Source: Ixodes scapularis (Eukaryota > Arthropoda > Arachnida > Ixodida > Ixodidae). From it: a stretch of DNA of 64,000 nucleotides. Shown here piece after piece: positions 1-10,939 of the stretch (position 1 is the stretch's first letter; every line of letters starts with the position of its first letter). The stretch spans positions 78,544,795-78,608,794 of the forward strand of contig NW_024609835.1 in the NCBI RefSeq assembly GCF_016920785.2. The letters are read 5' to 3'. The notes under the pieces were generated by a model. The model was not told the DNA's origin. It saw only the letters and a program-made list of their open reading frames with translations, and made no database searches. Made by a program: the position numbers and the translations under genes.

Positions 1-482
1 TCATTTTAATTTTGTATCGCACACTCGGGAGTTAGTGTGCGAGGCTCTAGTAACGTAATAAAAATATAATCACAAAAAAATGTAATCAGCGTGGACGTAA
101 TAGGTGAAAAAGGTACAGAGCTTCAAGCAGCTTTTTTTGTCCGATTACATTTTCGTATAGACCAACAAAGAACCGAGACGACCAAGACGCGCGGCACTAG
201 CTAGAGAATTTTTTATTGTTGCAACTCGCACCAGTTACGAAAATCTGGACGACCCGCGAATTTAGAATGTTCCAGGCAAAAATATGGATGGAAACCAGGC
301 TGGAAAGCATCACAAGTTGTCACAGGCACTTATTTAGCCAGTCTGCCTGTGGACATCGATTTCGTCACTATTCTTGCCCCGGAAAATCACAAAGTCACTA
401 ACCACTTTTGCTCGATTTAGAGACGCTGCATTCGGTGCAGAACGTAGTTTCCTTCCTGCTCTGGACAGTGACAATAAATTTG
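1..482. other. unassigned flank
   Basis: No convincing gene or element boundary was seen. The short reading frames here lack recognisable motifs. Confidence 0.5.
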
Positions 483-667
483 AGGGATGCATTTACGCCC
501 ACAAAATTGTATTTAATTACAGTTGTATTTCAAATACCCACGTTTTAGTATTTAAATACACACGTCAAATACATTACCCAATTTGTAATTAAATACAAAC
601 TCAAAATACACAAAAGTATTTGAAACACGTATTTCAAATACTTGTATTTAAAATACTGCCCATCCCT
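483..667. mobile_element. AT-rich MITE built of GTATTTnAAATAC palindromes
   Basis: The stretch is filled with short palindromic motifs of the type GTATTTAAATAC and TTTCAAATAC in both orientations. It is bounded by AGGGATG at 483-489 and its reverse complement CATCCCT at 661-667. Subterminal repeats of this kind are common in nonautonomous hAT-like elements. No target duplication was confirmed, so the superfamily is an inference. It has no coding capacity. Confidence 0.4.
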
Positions 668-822
668 GGTTTCCATGTTTGAACTCTGGGTTCTTCCGGC
701 GAAATAATTTTTGAAGCGTGTATAAAAATGACCCCTGAATCCAATATCTTTTGGTTTGCCAACCAAAAGTGAGTGATCTATTGTATCGACCCTAGGGGAA
801 AAGCCATTTCTATGAGAATTTG

Positions 823-1007
823 TTTGTGTCCAAAAAACACATATGAATCATACAAGATATATAAGAACTTATAAGAACTTTATAAAAACAATATAAGAGA
901 TATAAGAACCCCATAAGAAAATTATAAGAAAATTCTCACAAGTTTCTTATACGATTTTTTTATGTTCTTATATATATTGTACGATACATGTGTTTATTGG
1001 ACACAAA
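823..1007. mobile_element. foldback MITE, TTTGTGTCC ends
   Basis: The left arm starting TTTGTGTCCAAAAAACACAT at 823 pairs with the right arm ending ATGTGTTTATTGGACACAAA at 1007. The arms remain complementary for about 45-50 bp, through AAGATATATAAGAAC. The centre is a TATAAGAA-rich loop. No ORF is present and no target duplication is obvious. It is a short nonautonomous palindromic element of unknown superfamily. Confidence 0.55.
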
Positions 1008-1056
1008 GATGTATCATGGAAATGAGATTTTTCAATAGGGGAAGTCTTTGTCAGGT

Positions 1057-1359
1057 CTAAAAATAGCGCAAGGGCTTTTTTTTTGTTTTTATTTGTTCAT
1101 GAATGAAGTCTGTTATACTCTCGACTAAAAGTGTCCTCCCTCTTGGCGCTCGGAAACCATACTGAGAGTTGTATAGGAGTGAAAATTTATCACAAATTGA
1201 GGTAATCCTTTGTAGGGAAAATATTTCCACTATCTCAGAAATTGGAGGTAACAGCGCGATGAACCTGTAAGTAGTCAATTCCTTTCTATTTCCTTTCTTG
1301 TAAATAGGCCGTATTTTTGAAACTGTGAACTTTTTGGGTATATTTCCTGTTGAGAACAT
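1057..1359 (-). pseudogene. non-LTR retrotransposon RT fragment
   Basis: The translation contains KIRPIYKKGNRKELTTYRF followed by an IALLPPISEIVE block and QYGFRAPRGRT. These match the N-terminal reverse transcriptase motifs (fingers) of CR1/jockey-group LINEs, normally written NYRPISLLP..SKI.E and QYGFR. Only about 100 residues are open. The catalytic FADD region is absent, so the copy is dead. The endonuclease fragment at 1602-2015 and the ORF1 pieces at 2504-3396 on the same strand are in the order expected for one element. Confidence 0.7.
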
Positions 1360-1601
1360 ACCGTTTATTGTAAAAAGTTGAAGGCGCTTTAAGCAGGCTA
1401 TGTTTTTTTTTTCTTATTGTAAAGAACCTGTTTACGTTCATTTCGTCCTGTCACGGTCGCAAGCCCATCGTTTATTTTCCTGACTTAACAAAATATTGAT
1501 CAGCTACATCGTGTTTTAAAGACCAACACGCAGCCCTGACGTCACGCAGCTGCGGTGGCGCTGTCGACGGCAATGCGCATGCGCAGACGCTTCACGCGAA
1601 T

Positions 1602-2015
1602 TTAGTTTCTGCGCAGGCGCAGTGCCCACAGCTTGTGTGGGAAAACGGGGGCTTGTTTGTAAACAGCCTGTCGGTCTATAGTTCCCCCCATAAATTTTAA
1701 GTTACTCTGCCTTACTATCACTTGATAAGTGCACGATTTGGTAGCTGTAATACCGACGTACTCCTCCCTCGTGCAGTCGTGAATTAAATTATATAAACCG
1801 TAGTTAGGGAATATATCGAGGTACTCCGTGACTCCCGTTTTTCTCCGGCACTTGATATCTCCATTTAAGTCGCCTGCTAACAGAAGCTGATCATTGTTTT
1901 TAAACATATGTAGTAATCTTGAGATTTCTTGATAGAACAATGCAAAATTATAGCTAGGCGGTCGATACACACCGCATATTCTAACTGCCAGTTTTGCTTT
2001 ATGAATAGTAAGCAC
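1602..2015 (-). pseudogene. LINE endonuclease (EEP) fragment
   Basis: About 90 residues resemble the apurinic-like endonuclease domain of non-LTR elements. CGVYRPPSYNFALFYQEIS is followed by LLLAGDLNGDI, the usual GDFN motif, with F replaced by L, and then YGLYNLIHDCTR. The domain nicks target DNA for target-primed reverse transcription. The last ~35 residues of the frame do not look like endonuclease. A GC-rich stretch with GCGCATGCGC separates it from the RT fragment, so a deletion or insertion lies between. It belongs to the decayed minus-strand LINE. Confidence 0.7.
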
Positions 2016-2503
2016 AAGAACTTCCGCGTGATTTAAAAATAGCCCAAGACGGTCAAATAAGCAGGTTTTTTTTATTTTTACGAGAATTTCTCCTCTTTTT
2101 CTTTACTTGTCCGCGTACCGAAATTCTATGAATTTCATCGAAATGAAAGTCAAAGGTTTTGTAGCCTCGATGTTTATTTTGGTTAGTATTATTATACCCA
2201 TTACTATAAAAAATCCCGCAGGTATACACCTAGTTCATTCCAGTGTTTCTTAAGGATTCTAACATTAATTTGAATAAGATGAATCTGTTGGCTGTGTTCT
2301 ATTCTGTCTTCATCTAGTACAGTCTTGGTGCATATGCCCCAATCTGTAAATATACTGCGTGAGATCATATCAGCGATTGTGGTTCAAGTCAATCTTATCA
2401 TCGATTCGTATCACAGCAGCGCCGTCTCTCCGCCCACTAAAATTGTCCCGTTGCTCATTCAGACATATTTGTAGCCCTTTTCTTTCGCACATTCTTTTGT
2501 GTC

Positions 2504-2710
2504 CTAAAACAACCATCGCTCAAGCTTCGCCAGGTACTCGTTGATGAAAATCCGATCGGAATTTAATGCGGTGCCCTTCTTGACACAAATATATCTCTCT
2601 GACCTTTTCCTGAATCGCAAGATGAATGGAGGGATTTCTTCTTCCCTTGTTTTCAATCTGTGCACAGGTTCAATCTTATCAGGATGAGGCACAGGCAGCT
2701 TCAGATTCAC
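2504..2710 (-). pseudogene. LINE ORF1 C-terminal domain fragment
   Basis: The 68 residues include IEPVHRLKTREEEIPPFILR, FRKRSERYICVKKGTALNSD and IFINEYL. This is the pattern of the RNA-binding C-terminal part of LINE ORF1 proteins (HR....p.I.v.F..R..r......I.iNeyL). It lies downstream of a lysine-rich, coiled-coil-like stretch at about 2800-3100 on the same strand, which is now broken by stops. The expected position is between the PHD finger (3160-3396) and the endonuclease (1602-2015). Confidence 0.55.
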
Positions 2711-3159
2711 TGCGAGATTACCGAGAACCTCTTCGAGTCTTCTTGAATATTTAAACGATACCCGGCATATCTATGTTCTTCCACCGTGAATATTGCTCAT
2801 CGTTTTCAACAACTCATTCAAGTTCTTGATTCGCGCGTCCCTTTTTGTACCAACATTTTCAAGTTTTTTTTTTTTTTCGTTATTTCCTTTTTGATACGCG
2901 AAAGTGAGTCAACATTTTTTTTTATCAAGTAACTGTACTGTTTCGAAAGAATTTAATTTGTTTTATCGATCAATTCGATGGTCTTCTCCTCTTTATTGAG
3001 TTTCTGAAGTATTCCGAAATGTTTTGCTAACTGCAGACTGAGTTTTTTTTTCTCGATAGTCTCGATTCTATTAAAGACTTTCATAGTTGTTTGGCTCGTT
3101 TTTAAGGGTTGCGACGCGACGTCTTTTTGAGTTCCTTCTTCAGTTTCGGATGCATACGC

Positions 3160-3396
3160 TCATGTCTGACTACCAGTTCCCAGCGATTCTCGGTGGGAGT
3201 GTGCTGTACATGTCGTACACCTCCAAGACGACAAATCAGAAGAAGTTATAGCTTTGTATTTAGTTTTGTAGACTCCTGCACATTTTTCAAAATGATAGGA
3301 GTTGTCACATTCCGCGTATTTCGGCCTTTGACTCTCCGGTGTTAGTTGCTTCAAACGCATGATGCATTCATTACACTCGTATGGCATGGTTTGCAA
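3160..3396 (-). pseudogene. PHD-like zinc finger of LINE ORF1
   Basis: Within 78 residues the cysteine/histidine spacing CNEC ... AECDNSYHFEKCAGV ... WRCTTC fits a C4HC3 PHD-type finger. PHD fingers occur near the N-terminus of ORF1 in CR1-like LINEs. The position upstream of the ORF1 C-terminal domain, endonuclease and RT fragments on the same strand supports that origin over a host chromatin protein. No intact ORF1 can be read through. Confidence 0.55.
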
Positions 3397-3399
3397 GGT

Positions 3400-3990
3400 A
3401 CAACAGCAGGCAGACCAGCGGAGGGACGTATGCAGTCAAAAGCCGGACGAGGACCTGCACCCGCCCGAGCGTCAAAGTGGAAATGTTAGAACCGCCCCGT
3501 GCACTCCGCCGAATTGCACTGCTGCCACGCTTGTCGGTCGCTTAAATGCCTCCGCGTCGGTGGGCGTTGCTCCGTGGCTTTGGCATCCGCAGCCTGTCAG
3601 CGGGCCGTGCATGGTGACGTTGCAGCTGCGACGGTAACGCAGCCACAGATGACCGGCTATTTTAGCCTGAGGGTCAAAGCAGAGATGTTAGAATCCCTTC
3701 ATCTACTCTGCCGGACTGAACAAAAAAAGAAGTTGCCGGCAGACAGGCAAACGAGTAATACGAAACTACGAGTTCTATACAATTGAATAGTAGCTCCTGT
3801 AGCGATCACTGTGCAACCACTATTTCTTTTAATAACCACGGCTTTTACGTCATGATAGAGTGGGCTACTAATGTGTAATTAAGCTCCCTTATGTTTGCTC
3901 TTTTACACGGCAGTCGATTTTAAAGTATGTGGAGCCAAAAACAAGTAATGCTATGCTCCGTTTCCTCCTAGGTCCGACCGCAGCCAACGT
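3400..3990. other. non-coding stretch with a diverged 200-bp direct repeat
   Basis: GTCAAAGTGGAAATGTTAGAA (near 3472) recurs as GTCAAAGCAGAGATGTTAGAA (near 3672). Each is followed about 20 bp on by an ACTC(C/T)GCCG motif. Plus-strand frames of 92 and 95 codons overlap here without recognisable domains. Confidence 0.35.
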
Positions 3991-4210
3991 ATGCGGAGAG
4001 CAAGTCGTCTGCTTCATGCGCAGGGGTTTTGATGATATCAGAACTCCGAGCTCTCGTTGGCTCATTGAAAACAAATAGTGGTTAGACCTCAAGGCATCAA
4101 TCACTGAAGCCTACCCACTATCCTACCAATCAAAGTCATTCAGAACTCGGCGTCGTTCTGACGTCACCGCGAACCCTCCGCAAGAAGCAAACGACTTGCT
4201 CTTCGGGTAC
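3991..4210. mobile_element. foldback MITE family F1, copy 1 (diverged)
   Basis: ATGCGGAGAGCAAGTCGTCT at the left end is the reverse complement of the right end AGACGACTTGCTCTTCGCAT type sequence (here CGACTTGCTCTTCGGGTAC). The interior shows TAGACCTCAAGGCA and TGACGTCACCGCG motifs shared with the copy at 4604. The arms are more diverged than in copy 2. There is no coding potential. Confidence 0.6.
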
Positions 4211-4603
4211 CTTCTAATGGAGCCAATAAAGCAGCAACAAAGGTACATCGCCATGGCGCTCGTCTTCTACGTGCGTTTGCTAATAAGGCGTCTAAAATAA
4301 TCACGCATATAAAGGAACGCAGGGTTCCGGCGCATTCACTGTGCGTGACTGGTTTAACCGGTTCTAGCAATGCAGAATATGTGACGAGCGCTATGACGAT
4401 GCAGATTTAGTGCAGCACGACATGCTCCATCTGATAAAATGCACCTTACGCTACGGTCGGGTGTGGTGTAAAACGGAGTATGAATGGTGTTTTTGTTTTA
4501 ATTCGAGCAGATATATTAAAAATAAAATCTGTAAAGGGTACGGTACTGTAATTGATACAGGTAATTAAGTCACAAGGTAAAGGGGGCATAATACGCGGGG
4601 TTA

Positions 4604-4820
4604 ATGCGGAGAGCTAGTCGTCTGCTTCTGGCTCAGGAGTAGCGGTGACGTCAGAACGACACCGAGCTCTTATTGGCTGATTGAAAAATTAGGGGGTAGA
4701 CCTCAAGGCTCGATGCCTTGAGGTCTACCCCCTATTTTTTTAATCAGCCAATCAGAGCTCGGCGTCGCTCTGACGTCACCGTCAATCCTGCGCAAGAAGC
4801 GGACGACTTGCTCTTCGCAT
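4604..4820. mobile_element. foldback MITE family F1, copy 2 (near-perfect hairpin)
   Basis: The 217-bp element is one long inverted repeat. The arms ATGCGGAGAGC...GGGGGTAGACCTCAAGG and CCTTGAGGTCTACCCCC...GCTCTTCGCAT meet at a minimal loop near 4714. The arms are about 107 bp with scattered mismatches. A diverged relative ends only 394 bp upstream (3991-4210), showing that this is a repeated family. Confidence 0.75.
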
Positions 4821-4922
4821 TGTAACGATAAGTCGAATACTTTTCTAAGATTTGTTCATTTCCGTTTTAATTAGGAAACATAAACGTGTGGTTCTTGCTT
4901 GAAACATGGTAAGGCTCATCTG

Positions 4923-5162
4923 AAACCACTAAAGCAGTAAATGTTAGAAGGATTGGGAGCAGGTGGTAAGCACGGGAGTGCGCTTAGATTTCCATTCGTC
5001 CAACAGGCGCAACGATGGCCGACCAAAAACGCGAATAAAAATATTATCAATCGCATTTTCGCACTGCTAGCGTTGCGCCTGTTACAGGAGTGGAAACTTA
5101 AGCGCACTCCCGCGCTTACCATTTGCTCCCAATCCTTCTAAAAATGACCGATTTAGTGGTTT
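4923..5162. mobile_element. foldback MITE family F2
   Basis: AAACCACT (4923-4930) and TAGAAGGATTGGGAGCAGGT pair with ACCATTTGCTCCCAATCCTT and AGTGGTTT (5155-5162). The arms stay complementary through GCGCACTCCCG and end with GTTGCGCCTG around an AT-rich loop near 5040. It is about 240 bp with no ORF of interest. Confidence 0.7.
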
Positions 5163-5330
5163 TTAATGACCCTGAGCAAATTCCTAATTGAAATCGTCTG
5201 TTTATTTCACGAATTAAAAAGTTCATTAACAAATGTTTTTTTGTTTTTTTTTTCAATAAATTCAATGCCATACGGCGTTACAGGAGGGAGTGGTCAAAAA
5301 CGAAAGTACAAAAATAGAATGCAACATATG

Positions 5331-6960
5331 TTAGTCATAGTTTTCAATGGCAGACTTGAATGCAAGAGCGTCTGTGACTGTGGCGATGGAGGTAGGCAGA
5401 TTGTTCCAGTCATTCGTACTCCTTCGGATGAAAGAAAAAAAAAAGAGCTTCCTGCGACTGAAACGAACGTTGACTTTGTGGTGATGATCATTTCGATGGG
5501 ATACATGCGATGGTTCAGAAAAAAGCTCTTCACTTAGTTGCTGGTTGTGATAATAAATTTAGTGAAATAGAGACAAACGAGATAATCTTCTACGCAATGA
5601 CAGATTCGGAAGACGTAAAGTTAGTTTCATGGATGATACACTAGACAAACGTGAGAAATTAGACAAAATGAAACGTGAGCCATGATTCTGTACGAATTCA
5701 ATTTCATTAACAAGAAATTCATGGCCTGGGTCCCACACTGAACTCGCATACTCAAGCTTGGATCTAACTAGTGTCTTCTACAGTAGTAGTTTTAATGATG
5801 AAGGAGCCCTTGAGAAGTTGCGACATAACTAACCTAGCATGCGATTAGCGTTGTTACCAAAACAATTAATGTGAGCTTGCCAGAAGAGGTCAGTTGTTAT
5901 AGGGACACCTAGGTACTTGTACGATGTCACCTGTTAAAAAACGAAACCAATGTTATATTGAGGAGGTTTAACACAAGCGGCTTTTCATGTAGCTTTCATT
6001 ACATTTATTGGCCTAAAAGCGCATTTTCCAGACGTGACACCAGTTAGTAATTGAAGTAAGGTCAGTCTGAAGAAAAGACGTATCAGTGTCAGAATGGATT
6101 ACACGATAAATGACACAATCATCTGCAATCAACCTTATAGATGGCTGGACATTCCTAACGATGTTATTTATGTATATGAGGAAAAGAAGGGGGCCGAGGA
6201 CGGAACTTGGCGGCACACCTGAGCTAACAGGGCAGAAAGAAAGTCTGAATCGTTCGCAGGTACACACTGTGTTTTGTTAGAAAAAAAAGAAATTGATTTA
6301 TGCTAGAATGTTAAAGTCAATGTTTAGTTTTTTTTGTGTTTTTTTTTTATGCAGAGAAGTTGGTGAGGGACTAAATCAGGAGTGGCCAAACCGCGGCCCG
6401 CGAGCCGCATGTGGCTCCTTGCTGGTCCAAGTGCGGCTCGCGGATCCCTCGTAAGGGGACCCCCCCCCCCCCCCTCCCCCGCTTCCGCGTTTCCCCAGGA
6501 AAAAAAAGAAAAAGAAAAAAGAAAGGAGTTCAGAATAAAGCATACTGCAGCTTGCAGTTTGACAGCCTTGTACTCCCATACGTACAGTCGTACAGCCTTG
6601 TACCCCATACGTACAGTAAGACTCTGAGCAGAAGTTAAGTTTGCCTTCCCCCCCTAGCCGCTCTTAAAAGTTCCGTGGTTTTGTTTACGGCTCTTAGGCC
6701 AGGCCAGCCAGGCCACTCCTTGACTAAATCAACGGATTTCAAAAAATGAAGAAATATGCAGTCGATTGAAAGATTATTGGCTAGAGCAGAAAAAAATACC
6801 GTTCATGAAACAAACCAGTTGCGTCTCACACAAAAATAATTTACGAAAACCATGCTGACCATATGTCGAAATGAGTTGGATTCAAGGAAGTTAATTAGGT
6901 GAGAATAGATGTTCGTAACTTTCTCGATATAATGCAGCAATTAGCTTCCGATATTATGTT
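5331..6960 (-). pseudogene. CR1/jockey-group LINE ORF2, RT to C-terminus, split by a MITE
   Basis: Reading the minus strand from 6960: KVTNIYSHLINFLESNSF, a QHGFRK-like block and CETQL (RT finger motifs), then after the MITE at 6377-6721 the block SSVLGPLLFLIYINN with IRLIADDCVIYR. The FADD box reads IADD, so the two catalytic aspartates are present. Further on are LVRSKLEYASSVWDPGHEF (near 5740) and STNDWNNLPTSIATVTDALA near 5400, ending in a stop at 5331. Frames change several times, so it is a pseudogene. The 3' end runs to GAATTTATTGAAA plus an A-rich stretch near 5240-5270. Confidence 0.75.
6377..6721. mobile_element. hAT-like MITE with exact 8-bp TSD
   Basis: The 345-bp element starts CAGGAGTGGCCAAACCGCGG and ends GGCCACTCCTT, giving an inverted terminal AGGAGTGGCC. 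It is flanked by GACTAAAT at 6369-6376 and again at 6722-6729, an 8-bp target duplication typical of hAT elements. It interrupts the RT pseudogene, whose motifs resume on both sides, so it is younger than that LINE copy. It contains a C13-15 tract and no transposase. Confidence 0.8.
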
Positions 6961-7495
6961 CTGCCATCCGTATAACTCATCTGAACAAACCGAATTAGTG
7001 TACCTTTCAAGACTTAAAAAAGAAGATTTTTCAAATAAAATCAATACCCTGTACGTGCATAATATAGGGTCCCTCGTTTTAGGGTACAACCCGATATTTG
7101 CCAGTAATAAATTCTAAAATGTTTTCTAAACCTCGGGTTCAGCCTAATTTTTTTTCCGGAATTATGAAATAAATACCAAGATTTCCATGTTTGTTGGCGT
7201 CTTAGAAATTCAAAGCTCATTAACCAACCTTGTTGAAAACAAGCGAATGACACGAGCTGTGCAAACTCTATTCGAGCCATACTACCGGAAAATGTTATTA
7301 TGGAAAAAAAAAACAATCATGAGATGAACTATACTCGTTCTCACCTTAAGAAGCGTAGTAAAAAAAGTACGGCTTCTTGCGGAGCATTACTAATTGACCT
7401 CTTTATGCTAAGAATTGAAATATATGTAGGTGGTTTCAAGATTAGATATAGGCTACCTTATCAAGACGTACACGTTTCAAACGCCAAAGGCATCG
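6961..7495. other. unassigned AT-rich sequence
   Basis: Reading frames of 60-90 codons exist on both strands but carry no recognisable motif. No inverted repeat or target duplication was found. Confidence 0.4.
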
Positions 7496-8029
7496 CTACT
7501 GTCTCCGATGACCAAATCGTTTAAGAACTATTTCGCGCGGCGTATGAACATTGAGCAAAACGTCCTTTTTCCTTGAGGTGAAAACGGGTATAGATAAACT
7601 CCTAAATTTCAGAAAACACTTTAAAGCGGAACACTTGTGAGGCATAGCTTCAATCACCTTCTCAACGTCAAGCTGATGCAGATTATCTGCACTCTTTACA
7701 TGATGATCTGTAAAGGCTACCAGGAAAGAGCTGTCTTGGTCATTTAAAAAATGCATCGAGATTGTGAACAAACTTCCTGTTATTAAGTATCCGTTAAAAC
7801 AATTACCACAAATTGGTTCCGTACATTGGAAACTTAAAGTCTCTGAGAAAGAGGTCGTCATATAAATTGGGAAAACCTTGGATTTCTTTAACAGTGTTCT
7901 ATTGAGCCAGTTCTTTGGAAATTTCTTTTTTTTATTTTGGCAACCGGTGCCGTAGATTCTCTTCATTACAAGTTTGAGCTGCACCTGCATGCTATGAGCG
8001 AGTCCCCAGAAAGCAAGCATCGAAATCAT
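7496..8029 (-). CDS. unrecognised 177-codon ORF
   Basis: This is one of the longer uninterrupted frames outside recognised elements. The protein is basic and rich in Phe, Lys and Ser. It has a KNKKKKF-type basic patch near residues 31-37 and a ladder of cysteines (PICGNCFNG, MPHKCSALKCFLK). I do not recognise a family. The proposed Met lies in an AT-moderate context and there are no neighbours to support it. It could be a fragment of a decayed mobile element or a chance ORF. No signal peptide or membrane segment is obvious. Confidence 0.25.
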   Translation of the reverse strand: MISMLAFWGLAHSMQVQLKLVMKRIYGTGCQNKKKKFPKNWLNRTLLKKSKVFPIYMTTSFSETLSFQCTEPICGNCFNGYLITGSLFTISMHFLNDQDSSFLVAFTDHHVKSADNLHQLDVEKVIEAMPHKCSALKCFLKFRSLSIPVFTSRKKDVLLNVHTPREIVLKRFGHRRQ

Positions 8030-8189
8030 TGTACATTGGCACCAGGCTACCGCATGCTACCTCAAGTACCAAATGCCGCTTTGACGTTGCCGTGCGTTGC
8101 AAACAAAAATTGTGGTGTTGAGAGAGTTTCTCAATTACGAGTTACCGAAAGAACGCCCAATTAGCGCTCCTAGTTTTGTGAATGTCCTT

Positions 8190-8285
8190 ATGATGAATTT
8201 AGAAAGTCCTAACGCAATATGGATGTCCTATGAAGGTCCACAGGACGTCCACAGAACGTTAGGACATCCAAAGGACATGCCTAAA
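8190..8285. repeat. degenerate cluster of GGACGTCC-type motifs
   Basis: GGATGTCC, GGACGTCC, AGGACATCC, AGGACATG and related half-sites occur about every 10-15 bp, together forming partially palindromic repeats. No ORF or element boundary was seen. Confidence 0.45.
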
Positions 8286-8642
8286 CAGAACAATCACAAA
8301 ACTAAGAGTGCTACTAGGGCGGTCAGATCTACCATCCTGAGGGAGACGCTGCGCATGCCGATGGCCGTCTATGTAAGCAAGAACTTGTAGGAAATCGATC
8401 TGACCAAGTGAGTTATTATACCAGGTTTTAATCTGATGTGCTGTTCACTAATAACTTGTATGAGCAAATAAAATGTCCCGAGTCCTTACACTGACCAATG
8501 CTCTTTATTGTTCTTTAAAACTATTTTTTTTTGTAAATAACCCCAAAACACGAATCTTTTTATAGTTTCTAGAAAAACCCGATTTTTCCTATTACGAGCT
8601 CGGAAAATACTGCACGCTCCCCCGTCCCCTCCCCTTTTCCCT

Positions 8643-8674
8643 CCCCCCCCCCCCCCCCCAAAAAAAAAAAAAAA
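8643..8674. repeat. C17 tract followed by A15 tract
   Basis: A homopolymer junction, C at 8643-8659 and A at 8660-8674. Assembly length may be unreliable here. Confidence 0.8.
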
Positions 8675-10546
8675 CGAGTGCAAAAGGTTTTCTATACGGT
8701 CGGAACGCCAATCGGGGCTTTGGCAATAATCGTGTTTCGCAATGAAGCTTGTTGACTTGGAGCGTCCCGAATTATATATTTTTTTTCGAAGTGGGAAGTC
8801 CGGTCGATAAGTTGAAGTGCTTCGCAGACGCGCTCAACCGTAGCACATGATCGTGAGAAAGAGGAAACGGTACGTGGTGTCACCGCCCTGACGACAGCTC
8901 TATTGAATGAGTCGCGATGGAACGGGTCAATAGAGGGGATCCTTTAGTCGCCGCGACATCAAGAGGGGCTGGCTTACATCTACGCCATTCGCGACTCTAC
9001 CAAGCCTGAGATGACGTGCACGTAAATAAGAAAAAAGGGAGTATTTACTTTTCGGGGGCAACAACTACGAAATATTTGGGTTTTCGCAGCCTGTCACCAA
9101 ACTCACCAGATAGAAAAGGTAATGGCAACCAGTTAATTATATTTGGGCTACCGGCCATATGTTTAGGCAAATGCTGCGATTGCACAAACGTATCGTAGCC
9201 GGGCTAAGATTGGCACATGGGTAGCGACAGAGTAAACGGAAACCTAAATTAAGTCAGAACTCTCTAGTTTCAAACACTTACGCCTTGTTGCCGGTAGTTT
9301 CGGTGGCGCAAGGTCGCAGTAACAACTATGATGAGATCCCCTCAAGTGACATTAGTTTCAAGAAATGCTTTAATGTGCTTTAGCGACAACATGTACCTTT
9401 TCGGTTTTCAGTCACTTTTGTAGGGTTTTTTGCAAAGTGTAGCTTATAAAGGTATTGCGTATATCTCATAATCGAAACAGTGAACGCTAAACATCAGTAT
9501 TTTCCGTCGTAGTTGAAACAAAAATACAATTTCAAGGTTGCTGGCAGAAACATGCATCAAAAGGGTATTACAAAGCACCTGGATAAACGTCCTTACGATT
9601 TCAAATTATCACATCGTGCCGTATTATGAAATAGTGGGATCATAAAAACTATCTGTAAGCTTACAAACAGGCTTGAGAATGCGATCTTGAATACATCTTT
9701 TTATAGTTTTGTCTTATGTATTATATACGTTAGCCAAAATTTCGATGACAGATATTGATCATACGAATGTTTTCATCGAATGACACAGGTGATGCCGGAA
9801 AACCGCAAGAAAACACCACTTTGGCAGATACAGGCAAGACTGTTACAAGCACGGCCGAAAGAAGTTTCATTACAATGTTGATCGTTCAGTCGAGTTTTGC
9901 TGTTTTCTCGTAAATACTGAGATACTGCAAAAATGCTAGACGCTGAGATACAATCATTAATTGTACGTTATTTTATCACGTATAAAGAAGGCGCGAAATG
10001 CCGAGTCACTGAGTTGTTAACGAATGCGCGGCCGTCTGATATTCCGCAGAAGAAAGCTAAAACCCAAAGAGCTAACTTCAAGACATCCATATAGGTTTAA
10101 ACGGCCCTTTATTCGATATCTATAACTCACACCTTTTGATGGGTGTTATTGCATCATATTACATTTGGTAAGCAACGTTGAAGTTTCTGCATTACACCTT
10201 TGCTACAGGTGTTTTTGAATCCCTACACCTTTATAAATGATGTGCGTGAAGCGTCACAGCTGAACGTGCAATGTTGGTCCTATAATGAAATGTATGGTCC
10301 TATAGAGAAAAGAGACTCTTAATTATAATGCCATTGTTCTCTGTTGCGTCAACCTTTTTTAGAAAGCAAATGCATAAAACCTTGGAGAGCACTTCAGCTG
10401 CACATTTCACTTTGAATGTTGTGTTTTTTTTGTGTGTAAGGCAGCGCTCTTTAGAAAGAAGTAGCATCCAAACGGTCATGCGCAGCTAAGTTACACTACA
10501 AAGTTGTTTATGTTTGCTTTGTAAAACACGTTGATTTAATACAGAA
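8675..10546. other. unassigned intergenic sequence
   Basis: Only short frames (about 60 codons) are present and none has a recognisable motif. No terminal repeats or target duplications were found by eye. Confidence 0.4.
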
Positions 10547-10939
10547 TTGTATGGCTATTCAAAGAAAAGTAACAACATTCAAAGCGTAATAAATATACTT
10601 TCACTTTTCTTTAAAACAAAACAACAAAGAAACAGGTTTGCCGAGGTGCATAGCTTGTCAATCAAGGGTGCCCAGATCTTTGGGCAGAACACTAGGGTAT
10701 TTGATCCAATAAAGTTCCCCAGTGCATGTGTTGCTCTGCATGTAAATAGTTTGCAAAAAAAGGAACTGATATTTAACGCACAGTACTATTCTACACAAAC
10801 ATCACAGCAATGCTTTGGTGTTCTAGTAAAAACACATTTCTATGATAAGTTTTGCAAACTCAGCAATAAAATCAAATTTAGAAGAGGCACGAATGGCACT
10901 AATACAGTCGATTTATTTATTACTCCACAAACACTATAA
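10547..10939 (+). CDS. unrecognised 130-codon ORF
   Basis: The ORF is uninterrupted in AT-rich surroundings. It reads as a basic, Phe/Gln/Asn-rich protein with no zinc finger, DDE or RT motif. Low-complexity N-terminal SKKSNNIQSV and a Thr/Asn-rich tail are visible. Codon content follows the local base composition, which argues for a chance ORF. No neighbouring gene supports a function. Confidence 0.15.
   Translation: MYGYSKKSNNIQSVINILSLFFKTKQQRNRFAEVHSLSIKGAQIFGQNTRVFDPIKFPSACVALHVNSLQKKELIFNAQYYSTQTSQQCFGVLVKTHFYDKFCKLSNKIKFRRGTNGTNTVDLFITPQTL

Larger units (their letters stand above)
1040..3400 (-). mobile_element. decayed CR1-like LINE, minus strand
   Basis: Four fragments occur in canonical order on one strand: PHD finger (3396-3160), broken coiled coil (about 3100-2800) plus RNA-binding domain (2710-2504), endonuclease (2015-1602) and RT N-terminus (1359-1057). 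The RT palm and 3' end are missing. Outer limits are approximate. The clade is inferred from the PHD-ORF1 arrangement. Confidence 0.6.
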
